The notes beneath the pieces are model-generated. The model searched no databases. It had not been told where the DNA came from and saw only the letters and a program-made list of their open reading frames with translations. Source: Flavobacterium reichenbachii (GTDB lineage: Bacteria; Bacteroidota; Bacteroidia; Flavobacteriales; Flavobacteriaceae). Taken from it: a stretch of DNA of 64,000 nt. Shown here piece after piece: positions 52,421-61,348 of the stretch. The position numbers and the translations under genes were made by a program. Position 1 is the first letter of the stretch. Every line of letters begins with the position of its first letter. The stretch covers positions 133,303-197,302 of the forward strand of contig NZ_MUHF01000021.1 of NCBI RefSeq assembly GCF_002217435.1, read 5' to 3'.

Positions 52421-53818
52421 ATGACACTAAAAAAACTGCTGCCATTTGCATTTATTTTGATTTTTATTTCGTGTAAAAATGAAAATAAAGGAAGTAATCC
52501 TGCCGAAGAATCTCAAAAAGCCACAACCAATACAACATCTAGCGATAGTCTGCAAACCGAAGATTTAGAGGCTGACAGCACTAAAGTTTCGTCCTCTGAT
52601 TTGGAAGCAGACGGCAGATTATTGGCCGATTTTTATCTAAAAAATGACAAAAAACCTCAATTTTTCTATATAAACAATACTAAAGATACGACGATTGTTT
52701 CTGCGGAAAAAACTAAAATCACGATTCGCGCTAATAGCTTTGTAAGTTCGAAATCTAAAAATGCGGTAACGGGAAACATCAAAATTTCGGTTAAAGAATA
52801 TTATAAAATTTCGGATATTTTGCTGGGAAGACTTTCGACAACTTCAAACGGAAAGTTATTGGAAACAGGCGGTATGCTGGATGTCAATGCGTTTTCTGAA
52901 AATGAAAAATGCGATTTGAAAAAAGGCAAAGCAATTGAAATTGGGTTTCCGAGAAAAAAAGAAAAAGAGGGAATGCAGCTTTTTTCTGGAAATTGGAAAA
53001 ATGGTCAGATCAATTGGGCGGTTGCACAAAATTCACTTAATTTAAATCAGATCTTTACGAAGGTAGATGAACCTCCAGTTTTTCCGGGCGGACATGAAAA
53101 ATTTTATAAACTTTTGGGCAACTCTATTAAACTGCCCGAAGAAACCATTTCTGGAAAGGTATATGCTTCTTTTATTGTTGATAAAGAAGGAAATATAACC
53201 AATGTAAAAATTACTAAGGGACTTACAATAGGCATTAATACAGCTGTAGTAAACGCTTTCAAAAAAATTCCAAGGTTTATTCCCGGCAAAGTAAATGGGA
53301 TTCCCGTCAATACAACTTATCATTTGCCCGTTACCTTTAAAGGTGAAGATGACGATATTCCATCACAAAAATCAGCTTCTTTTACTAATGAGTTTAGAAA
53401 AACTGATTATACTGAAAAAACAATACTAGAAGAAAAAACTGCGGTAATCGATTATTATTTATTTAGCAGCGTTAGTCTGGGAATGATCAATTGCGACCGA
53501 TTTTTAAATCTGAGCAAAAATTTAAAAACAGACTTTGCGATTAACTTTGATAATAATAGCGAAACTACTGTTAGTATTGTCTTTCATGATATTAAATCAA
53601 TAATGACTAATAACACAATAACGAATGAGGTTACTTTTAAAAACATTCCTTTAGAAAGAAAAATTACGATAATTGCGATTAAATATTTTAACGGAAAACC
53701 CTTTATTGCAACCAAAGAAACAACAACATCTGCGACAGCCGAAAAGAATCTGGCTTTTCAACCCATAAGTCTTCAAGGCTTAAAAAGTGAAATGGAAAAA
53801 CTAAATCAGATTAATTAA
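52421..53818 (+). CDS. Lipoprotein with a TonB C-terminal domain
   Basis: 465 aa. Lipobox LIFISC (Cys18), then a Ser/Thr/Asp-rich linker (about 20-65). A beta-rich N-terminal domain follows (about 70-195, TKITIRANSFV, LETGGMLDVNAF). Residues about 215-315 form a TonB_C domain: EPPVFPGGHEKFYKLL, YASFIVDKEGNITNVKITKG, VVNAFKKIPRFIPGKVNG. Another beta domain ends the protein. True TonB proteins are anchored in the inner membrane by a helix; a lipid-anchored form is unusual. The next gene begins 3 nt later. Confidence 0.82.
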   Translation: MTLKKLLPFAFILIFISCKNENKGSNPAEESQKATTNTTSSDSLQTEDLEADSTKVSSSDLEADGRLLADFYLKNDKKPQFFYINNTKDTTIVSAEKTKITIRANSFVSSKSKNAVTGNIKISVKEYYKISDILLGRLSTTSNGKLLETGGMLDVNAFSENEKCDLKKGKAIEIGFPRKKEKEGMQLFSGNWKNGQINWAVAQNSLNLNQIFTKVDEPPVFPGGHEKFYKLLGNSIKLPEETISGKVYASFIVDKEGNITNVKITKGLTIGINTAVVNAFKKIPRFIPGKVNGIPVNTTYHLPVTFKGEDDDIPSQKSASFTNEFRKTDYTEKTILEEKTAVIDYYLFSSVSLGMINCDRFLNLSKNLKTDFAINFDNNSETTVSIVFHDIKSIMTNNTITNEVTFKNIPLERKITIIAIKYFNGKPFIATKETTTSATAEKNLAFQPISLQGLKSEMEKLNQIN

Positions 53819-53820
53819 TT

Positions 53821-54408
53821 ATGAAAGTAATCTATACCTGCATCGTCTTTTTATTTTCGATTTTATGCTTTTCGCAAAGCAATGAAAACATTCCTGATCA
53901 CAAAGAAATTGCTTTATTTCTGGAGCATTTGGATGTTTCTGGAAAAAAAGTGGAAAAAGTGGATCAGAAAATTATACCATGGACAGCCTATGACATTTAT
54001 GGCGAACAAAATCTTGAAATAGAATTAAGTTCATTTATAAGCGGTATTTTAAGATATAAAGCGCTGCAAAATTATTTTAAACCAGAAGATTTAAAATTTG
54101 TAGAAAAACAATATTTAAGACAAAAAGATTCGATCTGGCAAAAAAACGATTTTGAAAAATTCAATATAACAGGTCCAAAAGAACAAACGAAAATCAGCGA
54201 ACATAGTAAAAAAGGCCAAAGAATGGGATCATACTATTCGTATTCTTTTTCTGTTCCTCTTTTTTCGCTCGACAAAAAATATGCTCTTGTTATACAGCAG
54301 TTTTACTGCGGTTTAATGTGTTCAGATCAATGCACTTATCTTTATGAACGAGACAGTATCTCTAATAATTGGAAACCAATTTTAAGCTGGTATTGCGGAT
54401 CTGCTTAA
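53821..54408 (+). CDS. Secreted protein of unknown function, coupled to the TonB-C lipoprotein
   Basis: 195 aa with a signal peptide (FLFSILCFSQ). Middle part charged and helical (LKFVEKQYLRQKDSIWQKNDF). The C-terminus has four Cys in QQFYCGLMCSDQC and SWYCGSA, likely disulphide-bonded. Starts 2 nt after the upstream stop codon, so co-translation is likely. No family recognised. Confidence 0.72.
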   Translation: MKVIYTCIVFLFSILCFSQSNENIPDHKEIALFLEHLDVSGKKVEKVDQKIIPWTAYDIYGEQNLEIELSSFISGILRYKALQNYFKPEDLKFVEKQYLRQKDSIWQKNDFEKFNITGPKEQTKISEHSKKGQRMGSYYSYSFSVPLFSLDKKYALVIQQFYCGLMCSDQCTYLYERDSISNNWKPILSWYCGSA

Positions 54409-54420
54409 AATATTAGCTTA

Positions 54421-54492
54421 CAAATATTTTTAAATTCCAATCCATAGAAGTTTCGATAAAAACTTTTAAAATTTGGAATTTAAAAATATTTG
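54421..54492. terminator. AT-rich inverted repeat between convergent genes
   Basis: CAAATATTTTTAAATTCCAA (54421-54440) and its exact reverse complement (54473-54492) flank a 32-nt spacer. No GC-rich core or T run, so it may act as a bidirectional terminator or only mark the gene ends. Confidence 0.5.
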
Positions 54493-54504
54493 AAATTTCC
54501 TTTA

Positions 54505-55107
54505 TTAAAATTGAATTTTATTTTCCTCAAACAGCAATTTAATGTTTTCGTAAGAGTTTTTTAGCGCTTCTTTGATTTGTTCTGGGTTGAGCCAGGCTAC
54601 TTTTTCGATTCCTTCTTCGATTTGTCCTATTGGAGTTCCCTCAAAATCAGACTGCATTTCGAACCAGTGCGTAATTTTGAGTTTATATTTTCCGTTTCGT
54701 TTGAAGATGTGATAGGTTTTTTCGAGTTTATTGGTAATTCTGAGTTTTCCAACTCCGGTTTCTTCTTCAACTTCACGCATGGCAGTGTCCTCGATCTCCT
54801 CGCCTTTCTCGATGCCTCCTTTTGGAAGATCCCATTTTCCGTTTCTAAAAATAAATAAAACTTCACCTTTTTTATTATAAACCAATCCTCCTCCAGCTTT
54901 ACTTACGGGGATTTTTGCTTTTAAAGTCTTCATAATCTCCTTTTCGTCAGGATGATATAAATAGGCTTTTTGAATTTTATTTTGAAATATTTTGACTATA
55001 AGATGCTCTATATCAATACTCTCCAACAGAAACAACTGAAAATTTGTCTCCTTTGAGATTTCATTTGTCAAAAAAAGTGGCTTGTCGTTTACAAAAACTT
55101 TATACAT
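54505..55107 (-). CDS. Nudix hydrolase
   Basis: 200 aa. ATG at 55107 chosen; a reading seven codons longer would run into the pyrE start region. The Nudix box spans GGIEKGEEIEDTAMREVEEE plus TGV, with the metal-binding REVEEE glutamates. The N-terminal 60 residues are a small extra alpha/beta region. It hydrolyses a nucleoside diphosphate linked to another group; substrate unknown. Its start codon is 7 bp from that of the divergent pyrE. Confidence 0.87.
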   Translation of the reverse strand: MYKVFVNDKPLFLTNEISKETNFQLFLLESIDIEHLIVKIFQNKIQKAYLYHPDEKEIMKTLKAKIPVSKAGGGLVYNKKGEVLFIFRNGKWDLPKGGIEKGEEIEDTAMREVEEETGVGKLRITNKLEKTYHIFKRNGKYKLKITHWFEMQSDFEGTPIGQIEEGIEKVAWLNPEQIKEALKNSYENIKLLFEENKIQF

Positions 55108-55110
55108 TTG
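55103..55110 (+). promoter_or_regulatory. -7 promoter element for pyrE (overlaps the Nudix start codon)
   Basis: TACATTTG fits TAnnTTTG. CTTG lies 18 nt upstream (55081-55084). The pyrE ATG is 5 nt after the box, so the transcript would be leaderless. Confidence 0.45.
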
Positions 55111-55114
55111 TAGT

Positions 55115-55759
55115 ATGATTTTTAACAAAGATACTGCCGAAAAAACAGCCGAATTGCTTTTGCAAATAAATGCAATTAAATTGAATCCAGAAAATCCTTT
55201 TACATGGGCTTCTGGATGGAAATCTCCTATTTATTGCGATAATAGGTTAATTCTTTCATTTCCATCAATTAGAAATTACGTTCGTGATGAATTTGCGAAG
55301 AATATTGAAAAACAATTTGGGAAACCAGATGTCATTGCCGGAGTTGCTACTGGAGCAATCGGAATTGGTATTCTTGTGGCCGAAAGCCTTGGATTACCTT
55401 TTGTGTATGTGCGCCCGGAAGCCAAAAAACATGGAAGACAAAATCAGGTAGAAGGATTTTTGCAAAAAGGACAAAATGTAGTTGTGGTCGAAGATTTGAT
55501 CAGCACAGGAAACAGCAGTTTGCTTGCTGTAGAAGCTTTACGCAACGAAGGTGCAAACATTAAAGGAATGGCTGCAATTTTTACCTATGGTTTTGGTGTG
55601 GCCGAAGAAAACTTTAAAAATGCAAATATCGATTTATATACACTGAGTAATTATGCAAATTTATTAGATCTAGCGGTACAAAAACAATACATAACCGAAG
55701 ATCAACAATCGACTTTGTTAGAATGGAACGAGAGTCCATCTACCTGGGGACAGGAATAA
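55115..55759 (+). CDS. pyrE: Orotate phosphoribosyltransferase
   Basis: 214 aa from the ATG at 55115; a start 33 nt earlier would overlap the divergent Nudix start and is rejected. PRTase features: FTWASGWKSPIYCDNR, VAGVATGAIGIGILVAE, VRPEAKKHGRQNQVEG (catalytic loop) and the PRPP motif VVVVEDLISTGNSS. It makes OMP from orotate and PRPP in pyrimidine synthesis. The rest of the pathway is not in this window. Confidence 0.96.
   Translation: MIFNKDTAEKTAELLLQINAIKLNPENPFTWASGWKSPIYCDNRLILSFPSIRNYVRDEFAKNIEKQFGKPDVIAGVATGAIGIGILVAESLGLPFVYVRPEAKKHGRQNQVEGFLQKGQNVVVVEDLISTGNSSLLAVEALRNEGANIKGMAAIFTYGFGVAEENFKNANIDLYTLSNYANLLDLAVQKQYITEDQQSTLLEWNESPSTWGQE
55126..55133 (-). promoter_or_regulatory. 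-7 promoter element for the Nudix gene (inside pyrE)
   Basis: Minus-strand TATCTTTG fits TAnnTTTG exactly. It lies inside pyrE codons 4-7, 19 nt before the Nudix ATG. A TTTG box at the right spacing is not seen. Confidence 0.4.
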
Positions 55760-55957
55760 TTTTAGATTTTAGATTTTCTAAAAAATCGCTTCGCTCTTTT
55801 TTTGGAATTTTGGATTTAAAAAAAAATGAAATTTACAATTTGATAAAGCTTTGCGAGCTTAAAGTTTATAATAGTGAAACCAAACCAAGAAAAAACCTTG
55901 CGTTCTTTGCGGTTAAATTCACCCTTACGATTAAAAAAAAATTAAATAAAAAAATAT

Positions 55958-56350
55958 ATGAACTTAGAGAGTCCAAAGGTTACTGTTCAGAAATCAGCTC
56001 AAGATTTATTTGATTTATTGACTGATGTTAAGAATTTCGAGAAATTAATGCCGGATAATATTGCTAAATTTGAAGTAATTGGCGAAGATGCCTTTATTTT
56101 TGGATTGAAAGGTATGCCGGAAATTAAATTAAAAATGAAGGATAAAACAGCTCCAAGCAAAATTGTTTTAGGTGCTGCTAGCGATAAACTTCCTTTTACT
56201 TTGACTTCAAATATCGATAGTGTTTCTGATTCAGAAAGTGCTGTTCAATTGTTTTTTGAAGGTGAATTTAATGCTATGATGGCTATGATGATAAAAGGGC
56301 CAATTAGTAAATTTATTGAAACTCTGGCAAATAACATGACCAAACTTTAA
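55958..56350 (+). CDS. SRPBCC/START-like family protein
   Basis: 130 aa. Begins VTVQKSAQDLFDLLTDVKNFEKLMPDN, the usual helix-grip opening of polyketide cyclase/START-like proteins, then strands with FIFGLKGMPEIKLKM and a final long helix AMMAMMIKGPISKFIETLANN. Ligand unknown. In flavobacteria this gene commonly follows pyrE; here the gap is 198 nt and carries a degenerate intergenic repeat. A terminator follows. Confidence 0.85.
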   Translation: MNLESPKVTVQKSAQDLFDLLTDVKNFEKLMPDNIAKFEVIGEDAFIFGLKGMPEIKLKMKDKTAPSKIVLGAASDKLPFTLTSNIDSVSDSESAVQLFFEGEFNAMMAMMIKGPISKFIETLANNMTKL

Positions 56351-56384
56351 TGAATGGTGAATTGTTAATTGTAAATTATAAATG

Positions 56385-56416
56385 AAAGCTCGATTTAATT
56401 ATCGGGCTTTTTTTTT
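56385..56416 (+). terminator. Terminator after the SRPBCC gene
   Basis: AAAGCTCGAT (56385-56394) pairs with ATCGGGCTTT (56401-56410, one G-T pair), followed by a T run. Confidence 0.75.
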
Positions 56417-56641
56417 GCCACAGATTAAATAAGTTACAATGATTTTGTTTCACGCAGATTTTGCAGATTAATCAGATTTATTTCTTAACAAAGAAGAAAA
56501 AACCTTAGTCCCTTAGCAACTTAGAATCTCAGAATCTTTAAAAAAACCATTTCATCCTCAAAAAACAACAGTTCAGAATTAAAAATTATTCCGAGCTAAA
56601 TTATTATTCGAAGTTTGATCCATAAACTAAAACCAACCAAA

Positions 56642-57295
56642 ATGGAACACACTATTAAGATTTTAATTTACATCCACGCATTCTTCGGCGGAATTGGACT
56701 TATTACAGGAATTGGAAGTATCGTCGTTAAAAAAGGCAGAAAACTGCATAAAAGAATGGGCACACTATTCTCTATCGGAATGGTAACAAGTTCATTGATT
56801 TCTTTACCAATCTGCTGGATGCCAAATCACCAGAATGTATTTTTATTTTTAATTGGTTTATTTACCATATATCTTGTGATTTCCGGAAACAGAGCTTTGA
56901 CTTTTAAAACCAAATTAAAAGCAGATTTTATAGATAAATTAATTTCTGGAAGTATGCTGTTCTTTTCTGTAATAATGATTGCTATCGGATTATACTGCCA
57001 ATTTAATGCTGTTGAAAATAGCATTTTATTTACTTTCTTTGGAGGATTTGGGTTGTATATGACAATTAAAGATTTTATATTTTTTAAAAACTTTTCTGAA
57101 ACCAACAGAAACTGGCTCTCTAAACACATCGGAAAAATGATCGGAGCTTTGATCGCATCTATTACTGCGTACATTGTTGCCGGATTGGGAATCGGCAGTT
57201 TAATCGCTTGGATCTCGCCTTCCATTTTAGGAACATTCTATATCATTTACTGGAATAGAAAAATAGAACCAAAAACAATAGTATTGAAAGTATAA
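56642..57295 (+). CDS. Multi-pass membrane protein of unknown function
   Basis: 217 aa from the ATG at 56642; a TTG nine codons earlier is less likely. About six or seven membrane helices, starting IKILIYIHAFFGGIGLITG. The pattern HxxxGxxG in the first helix followed by KKGRKLHKRMGTLFS resembles DUF2306-type membrane proteins, with His residues spaced along the helices. No function is established. Stands alone between repeat-rich gaps. Confidence 0.75.
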   Translation: MEHTIKILIYIHAFFGGIGLITGIGSIVVKKGRKLHKRMGTLFSIGMVTSSLISLPICWMPNHQNVFLFLIGLFTIYLVISGNRALTFKTKLKADFIDKLISGSMLFFSVIMIAIGLYCQFNAVENSILFTFFGGFGLYMTIKDFIFFKNFSETNRNWLSKHIGKMIGALIASITAYIVAGLGIGSLIAWISPSILGTFYIIYWNRKIEPKTIVLKV

Positions 57296-57426
57296 CCCAC
57301 GGATTTGACTTATGACACAGATTGACACTGATTTTTTTTGGAGAGGTTCAAAGACGCAAAGTTGCAAAGGTTCAGAGGAAGTTAAAAAACTTTGTGTCTT
57401 TGTGTCTTCGCAGCAATAACAAAAAA

Positions 57427-57458
57427 CCTTATAACCTTATAACCTTATAACCTTATAA
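57427..57458. repeat. Four tandem copies of CCTTATAA
   Basis: Perfect 8-bp unit repeated four times, followed by CCTTAGTCGCTTAGAACC words related to those at 41.1 and 56.5 kb. Lies in the 194-nt gap before birA (minus strand); no gene in the gap. Confidence 0.8.
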
Positions 57459-57489
57459 CCTTAGTCGCTTAGAACCTCAGAACCTTCCT

Positions 57490-58218
57490 TCAATAAAGCA
57501 TCTGAATTTCTTTAATATCGAATTCTGAAACAGAATCGTCTTCAAGTACAATCTGAAGTTTTCCAACGGCTGAAACACCTTGAATGATTCCCATAAAATT
57601 TTGATCAGCTTTATTTTTAAATGGCATTGGAATACCTTTTTTAAATATTAAATTAAAATAGTTCTCCCATAAAGTTTCAGAATTATTTAACCATAAATTG
57701 ATGTTATGCTTAATTTTTTCAACGATTAATGAAGGCAGAATTTCTTTATCAAAAGTTTGTCCTGAAATTACTGCCAGAGAAGAAGCATTTGGCAAATCGT
57801 CAAAATTTGTCTGATTAATATTAAGCCCTAATCCAACTACTGACACAATCCTGCCATCACTTTTGAGGGTATTTTCTATTAGTATGCCACCAATTTTTTT
57901 TGTGTATGACATAATGTCGTTAGGCCATTTTATAGTTAATTCGGGAATATTAAGAGATTTTAGGACCTCGATTACGGCTTGAGATACAATAATATTGAGG
58001 TTAAAAACTTTCTCATTATCAAACAGAAAATCTTTCACCAAGACACTCATAATTAAGTTTTTACCGACTTCAGACTCCCACTTAGCTCCCATTTGCCCCT
58101 TGCCTTTTGTCTGATTTTCAGCTGTTACGACTGTAAAATTCTCAAGTTTATCCTGACTTGATAATGACTTTAAGAAGTCATTTGTAGAATCTATGGCATC
58201 GAGTTTGATTACTTTCAT
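57490..58218 (-). CDS. birA: Biotin--[acetyl-CoA-carboxylase] ligase, no DNA-binding domain
   Basis: 242 aa. The catalytic domain opens DAIDSTNDFLKSL and has ENQTKGKGQMGAKWESE (biotinyl-AMP binding loop), IKWPNDIMSYTKKIGGILIE and VVGLGLNINQ. A short C-terminal SH3-like cap follows. It lacks the N-terminal HTH of E. coli BirA, so it is a ligase only, not a repressor. Divergent from rsfS. Confidence 0.93.
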   Translation of the reverse strand: MKVIKLDAIDSTNDFLKSLSSQDKLENFTVVTAENQTKGKGQMGAKWESEVGKNLIMSVLVKDFLFDNEKVFNLNIIVSQAVIEVLKSLNIPELTIKWPNDIMSYTKKIGGILIENTLKSDGRIVSVVGLGLNINQTNFDDLPNASSLAVISGQTFDKEILPSLIVEKIKHNINLWLNNSETLWENYFNLIFKKGIPMPFKNKADQNFMGIIQGVSAVGKLQIVLEDDSVSEFDIKEIQMLY

Positions 58219-58311
58219 TTAAACAATTTTAATAACTTAATTTAATATTTTGTTAAGGTTCAAAAATAATCACAAATTTTGGTAACTTTACAAATTCATA
58301 TAAAATAATTC

Positions 58312-58683
58312 ATGGCGAAAAAGACTATTAATAATGATGTTCTATTGGCGAACATAATCAAAGGGATTGAAGAAGTAAAAGGAAATGATATCGACATTCT
58401 TGACTTAAGAGAAATAGACACGGCTGTTTGTGACTATTTTGTTATTTGCAACGGAAGCTCCAACACCCAAGTTAATGCCATTGTAAACTCAATTCAAAAA
58501 ACAGTATCAAAAGATTTAAAAGATAAACCCTGGCACGTAGAAGGAACCGATAATGCAGAATGGGTCCTTATGGATTATGTGCATATCGTGGTACATGTGT
58601 TCCAGAAACACATTCGTGAATACTATAATATCGAAAGCCTTTGGGGGGACGCCAAAATAACTACAATCGAAAACAAATACTAA
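58312..58683 (+). CDS. rsfS: Ribosome silencing factor
   Basis: 123 aa. RsfS/Iojap pattern: LREIDTAVCDYFVICNGSSNTQVNAI and HVEGTDNAEWVLMDYVHIVVHVF, ending ESLWGDAK. It binds L14 of the large ribosomal subunit and blocks subunit joining in starvation. It is 15 nt before ftsH, a conserved flavobacterial order. Confidence 0.95.
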   Translation: MAKKTINNDVLLANIIKGIEEVKGNDIDILDLREIDTAVCDYFVICNGSSNTQVNAIVNSIQKTVSKDLKDKPWHVEGTDNAEWVLMDYVHIVVHVFQKHIREYYNIESLWGDAKITTIENKY

Positions 58684-58698
58684 AGAAAACTTTCTCTA

Positions 58699-60624
58699 AT
58701 GGCTAAAGATAATAATCCAAATCCGAGTAAATTCAAAATAAGTCCTTGGTTAATATACACCGCAATACTTCTAGTTTTTTTATTTATAAGTTTTGCTACC
58801 GGAGGATCTAATTTAAGCGAACCAGCACAATTGACTTCTTCTAAATTCAACACGCTTTTAGAAAAAGGACAAATTGAAAAGGTAATTGTTTATAATAAAG
58901 CAGAAGCAGAAGTATATCTAACAACCGCTGCGCTTAAAGATAAATCTAATGAAAAAGTATCTAAAGATATTTTTAAAAATGCAAACAAAGGTCCGCATTA
59001 TACTTTAGAAATTGGTAACGATCAGATCTTTCAGACTAAATTGGAAAAAGCAGTAGCCGAAGGCAAACTGAAAGATTTTAACTTCCTTCAGAAAAACAAC
59101 TGGAGCGATATTTTAATCAGCTTACTTCCTATTATCATCATTATTGGTGTATGGATCTTCATTATGCGTAAAATGTCTGGCGGAGGCGCTGGCGGAGGCG
59201 GACAAATTTTTAACATAGGAAAATCTAAAGCGAAACTTTTTGACGAAAAAACAGATATCAAAACAACATTTAAAGATGTTGCAGGTTTAGAAGGTGCTAA
59301 AGAAGAAATACAAGAAATTGTAGAATTCCTGAAAAATCCTGAAAAATATACAAATCTGGGAGGTAAAATTCCAAAAGGAGCCTTACTTGTAGGACCTCCG
59401 GGAACAGGTAAAACATTATTAGCTAAAGCTGTTGCAGGAGAAGCTCAAGTTCCATTTTTCTCATTATCAGGTTCTGATTTTGTCGAAATGTTTGTAGGAG
59501 TTGGTGCATCACGTGTTCGTGATTTATTTAAACAAGCAAAAGAAAAATCACCGGCTATCATTTTCATTGACGAGATTGATGCAGTGGGTAGAGCTAGAGG
59601 AAAAAGCAATATGTCTGGCGGAAACGACGAGAGAGAAAACACATTGAATCAATTACTAACAGAAATGGATGGTTTTGGTACAAACTCTAACGTGATCGTT
59701 TTAGCAGCAACAAACAGAGCAGACGTTTTAGATAAAGCTTTGATGCGTGCAGGCCGTTTTGACAGACAAATTTTTGTTGACTTACCAGACATTCGCGAAA
59801 GAGCAGAAATATTCCAGGTACACTTAAAACCAATTAAAAAGGTTGAAGGACTTGATTTAGATTTCTTAGCAAAACAAACTCCAGGTTTTTCTGGTGCTGA
59901 TATAGCAAATGTTTGTAATGAAGCTGCACTTATCGCTGCACGTAACAACAAACCAGCTGTTGACAGACAAGATTTCCTTGACGCAGTTGACAGAATTATT
60001 GGTGGACTTGAAAAGAAAAATAAAATCATTACTCCAGACGAAAAAAGAGCAATCGCAATTCACGAAGCTGGACATGCTACAGTAAGCTGGATGTTAGAGC
60101 ATGCTGCACCGCTTATTAAAGTAACTATTGTTCCCCGCGGACAAAGTTTAGGAGCTGCATGGTATTTACCAGAAGAAAGACAGATCGTAAGAACAGATCA
60201 AATGTTAGACGAAATGTGTGCTACTATGGGCGGAAGAGCTGCTGAAAAAGTAACTTTTGACAGAATTTCGACTGGTGCATTGAGTGATTTAGAAAAAGTA
60301 ACGCGTCAGGCTCGTGCCATGGTAACAATTTACGGTTTGAATGATAAAATCGGAAATGTTACTTATTATGATTCAAGCGGACAAAGCGAATACAACTTCT
60401 CTAAACCATATTCTGACGAAACTGCAAAAGTTATTGACAAAGAAATATCAGAACTAATTGAAGGACAGTATCAAAGAGCTATTCAGATCCTTGAAGAAAA
60501 CAAAGACAAATTAAATCAGCTTGCTGATATCTTGATAGAAAAAGAAGTTATTTTTAAAGATGACTTAGAAACAATTTTCGGAAAACGTACTTTTGACAAA
60601 AATTTAGAAGAATACGTTTCGTAA
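58699..60624 (+). CDS. ftsH: ATP-dependent zinc metalloprotease FtsH
   Basis: 641 aa. Two membrane helices (about 18-36 and 134-152) flank a periplasmic domain. AAA domain: Walker A GPPGTGKT, Walker B FIDEIDAVGR, SRH region. The zinc site is HEAGH, with the third Asp ligand in the LSDLEK region. It degrades membrane and regulatory proteins and has quality-control functions. A terminator separates it from the next operon. Confidence 0.98.
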   Translation: MAKDNNPNPSKFKISPWLIYTAILLVFLFISFATGGSNLSEPAQLTSSKFNTLLEKGQIEKVIVYNKAEAEVYLTTAALKDKSNEKVSKDIFKNANKGPHYTLEIGNDQIFQTKLEKAVAEGKLKDFNFLQKNNWSDILISLLPIIIIIGVWIFIMRKMSGGGAGGGGQIFNIGKSKAKLFDEKTDIKTTFKDVAGLEGAKEEIQEIVEFLKNPEKYTNLGGKIPKGALLVGPPGTGKTLLAKAVAGEAQVPFFSLSGSDFVEMFVGVGASRVRDLFKQAKEKSPAIIFIDEIDAVGRARGKSNMSGGNDERENTLNQLLTEMDGFGTNSNVIVLAATNRADVLDKALMRAGRFDRQIFVDLPDIRERAEIFQVHLKPIKKVEGLDLDFLAKQTPGFSGADIANVCNEAALIAARNNKPAVDRQDFLDAVDRIIGGLEKKNKIITPDEKRAIAIHEAGHATVSWMLEHAAPLIKVTIVPRGQSLGAAWYLPEERQIVRTDQMLDEMCATMGGRAAEKVTFDRISTGALSDLEKVTRQARAMVTIYGLNDKIGNVTYYDSSGQSEYNFSKPYSDETAKVIDKEISELIEGQYQRAIQILEENKDKLNQLADILIEKEVIFKDDLETIFGKRTFDKNLEEYVS

Positions 60625-60652
60625 ATTATTCAATAAATATGTAATATTTTTT

Positions 60653-60691
60653 AAAATCTTAATTCAAAACACCCTTTTGAATTAAGATTTT
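60653..60691 (+). terminator. Terminator after ftsH
   Basis: AAAATCTTAATTCAAAA (60653-60669), loop, TTTTGAATTAAGATTTT (60675-60691) and a further T run. 17-bp perfect arms. Confidence 0.82.
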
Positions 60692-60693
60692 TT

Positions 60694-60701
60694 TATCTTT
60701 G
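60694..60701 (+). promoter_or_regulatory. -7 promoter element for the LUD-cdsA-psd operon
   Basis: TATCTTTG fits TAnnTTTG, 38 nt before the ATG at 60739 and right after the ftsH terminator. No good TTTG box. Confidence 0.4.
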
Positions 60702-60738
60702 AACGTTTTCAACTAACATGTAAAGTATTTCATATAAA

Positions 60739-61347
60739 ATGAATTTTTTCAAAAAAATATTTGGCTCCAGCGACGCCGCTTCTGACGAAGAAAATGAAAG
60801 TGAATACGCAGGAGGAAATTTTACTCCGGACAGTCACTTATCTATAGATGAAAGATTCATTTTTAATTTTAAGAAAAATGGAGGTAAATTTTTGTACTGT
60901 GAAAACAAAAAGGAAGTTTCTGAGCAGTTTGAAAACATATTAGAAGAAAATGATTGGTTTGAAAATGAAGCTTTATGCTACGAACCAGCTCTTTTTAGTT
61001 TATTAGAAGAAAATAAATTACCATACAATTCGCCTGTAAATCCAAAATTCTTATTTGCTACCTGCGAAAACTTAATTGCAGATGAAGGTTCAATACTTTT
61101 TTCGTCTAAACAAATAAGACAAAACAAACCAAACGAACTCCCTGCAAATATTGTAATTATAGCCACTACGAGCCAAATGGTTCCTGTAAAAAGTGATGGA
61201 TTAAGTGCTATAAAACGCAAATACGAAAGAGACTATCCAACCAATATCACCACTATAAAATATTTCGAAAAAGCAAAAGAAGAAGATTTCACTCAATACG
61301 GAAGTGTTGCAAAAAACCTTTATTTACTGCTTTTAGAAGACCTTTAA
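60739..61347 (+). CDS. LUD-domain protein (LutC/YkgG family)
   Basis: 202 aa. The LUD domain is seen in LSIDERFIFNFKKNGGKFLYCENKKEV, ATCENLIADEGSILFSSKQIRQN and LPANIVIIATTSQMV. Related LutC proteins take part in lactate oxidation with LutA/LutB, but none is nearby. The cdsA gene starts 1 nt after its stop, so it belongs to the lipid operon here; role unknown. Confidence 0.85.
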   Translation: MNFFKKIFGSSDAASDEENESEYAGGNFTPDSHLSIDERFIFNFKKNGGKFLYCENKKEVSEQFENILEENDWFENEALCYEPALFSLLEENKLPYNSPVNPKFLFATCENLIADEGSILFSSKQIRQNKPNELPANIVIIATTSQMVPVKSDGLSAIKRKYERDYPTNITTIKYFEKAKEEDFTQYGSVAKNLYLLLLEDL

Positions 61348-61348
61348 G

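Noticed and set aside
54421..54492. 20-bp AT-rich inverted repeat as insertion-sequence ends
   Set aside because: Only 32 nt lie between the arms, there is no target duplication, and it sits exactly between convergent genes, so a terminator-like role is simpler.
55723..56013. 96-codon frame between pyrE and the SRPBCC gene
   Set aside because: Overlaps both genes out of frame and covers a degenerate intergenic repeat; composition is not protein-like.
57427..57458. Four CCTTATAA units as a possible CRISPR or iteron array
   Set aside because: Units are 8 bp with no spacers, and there is no cas gene or replication gene nearby. It is a simple tandem repeat.
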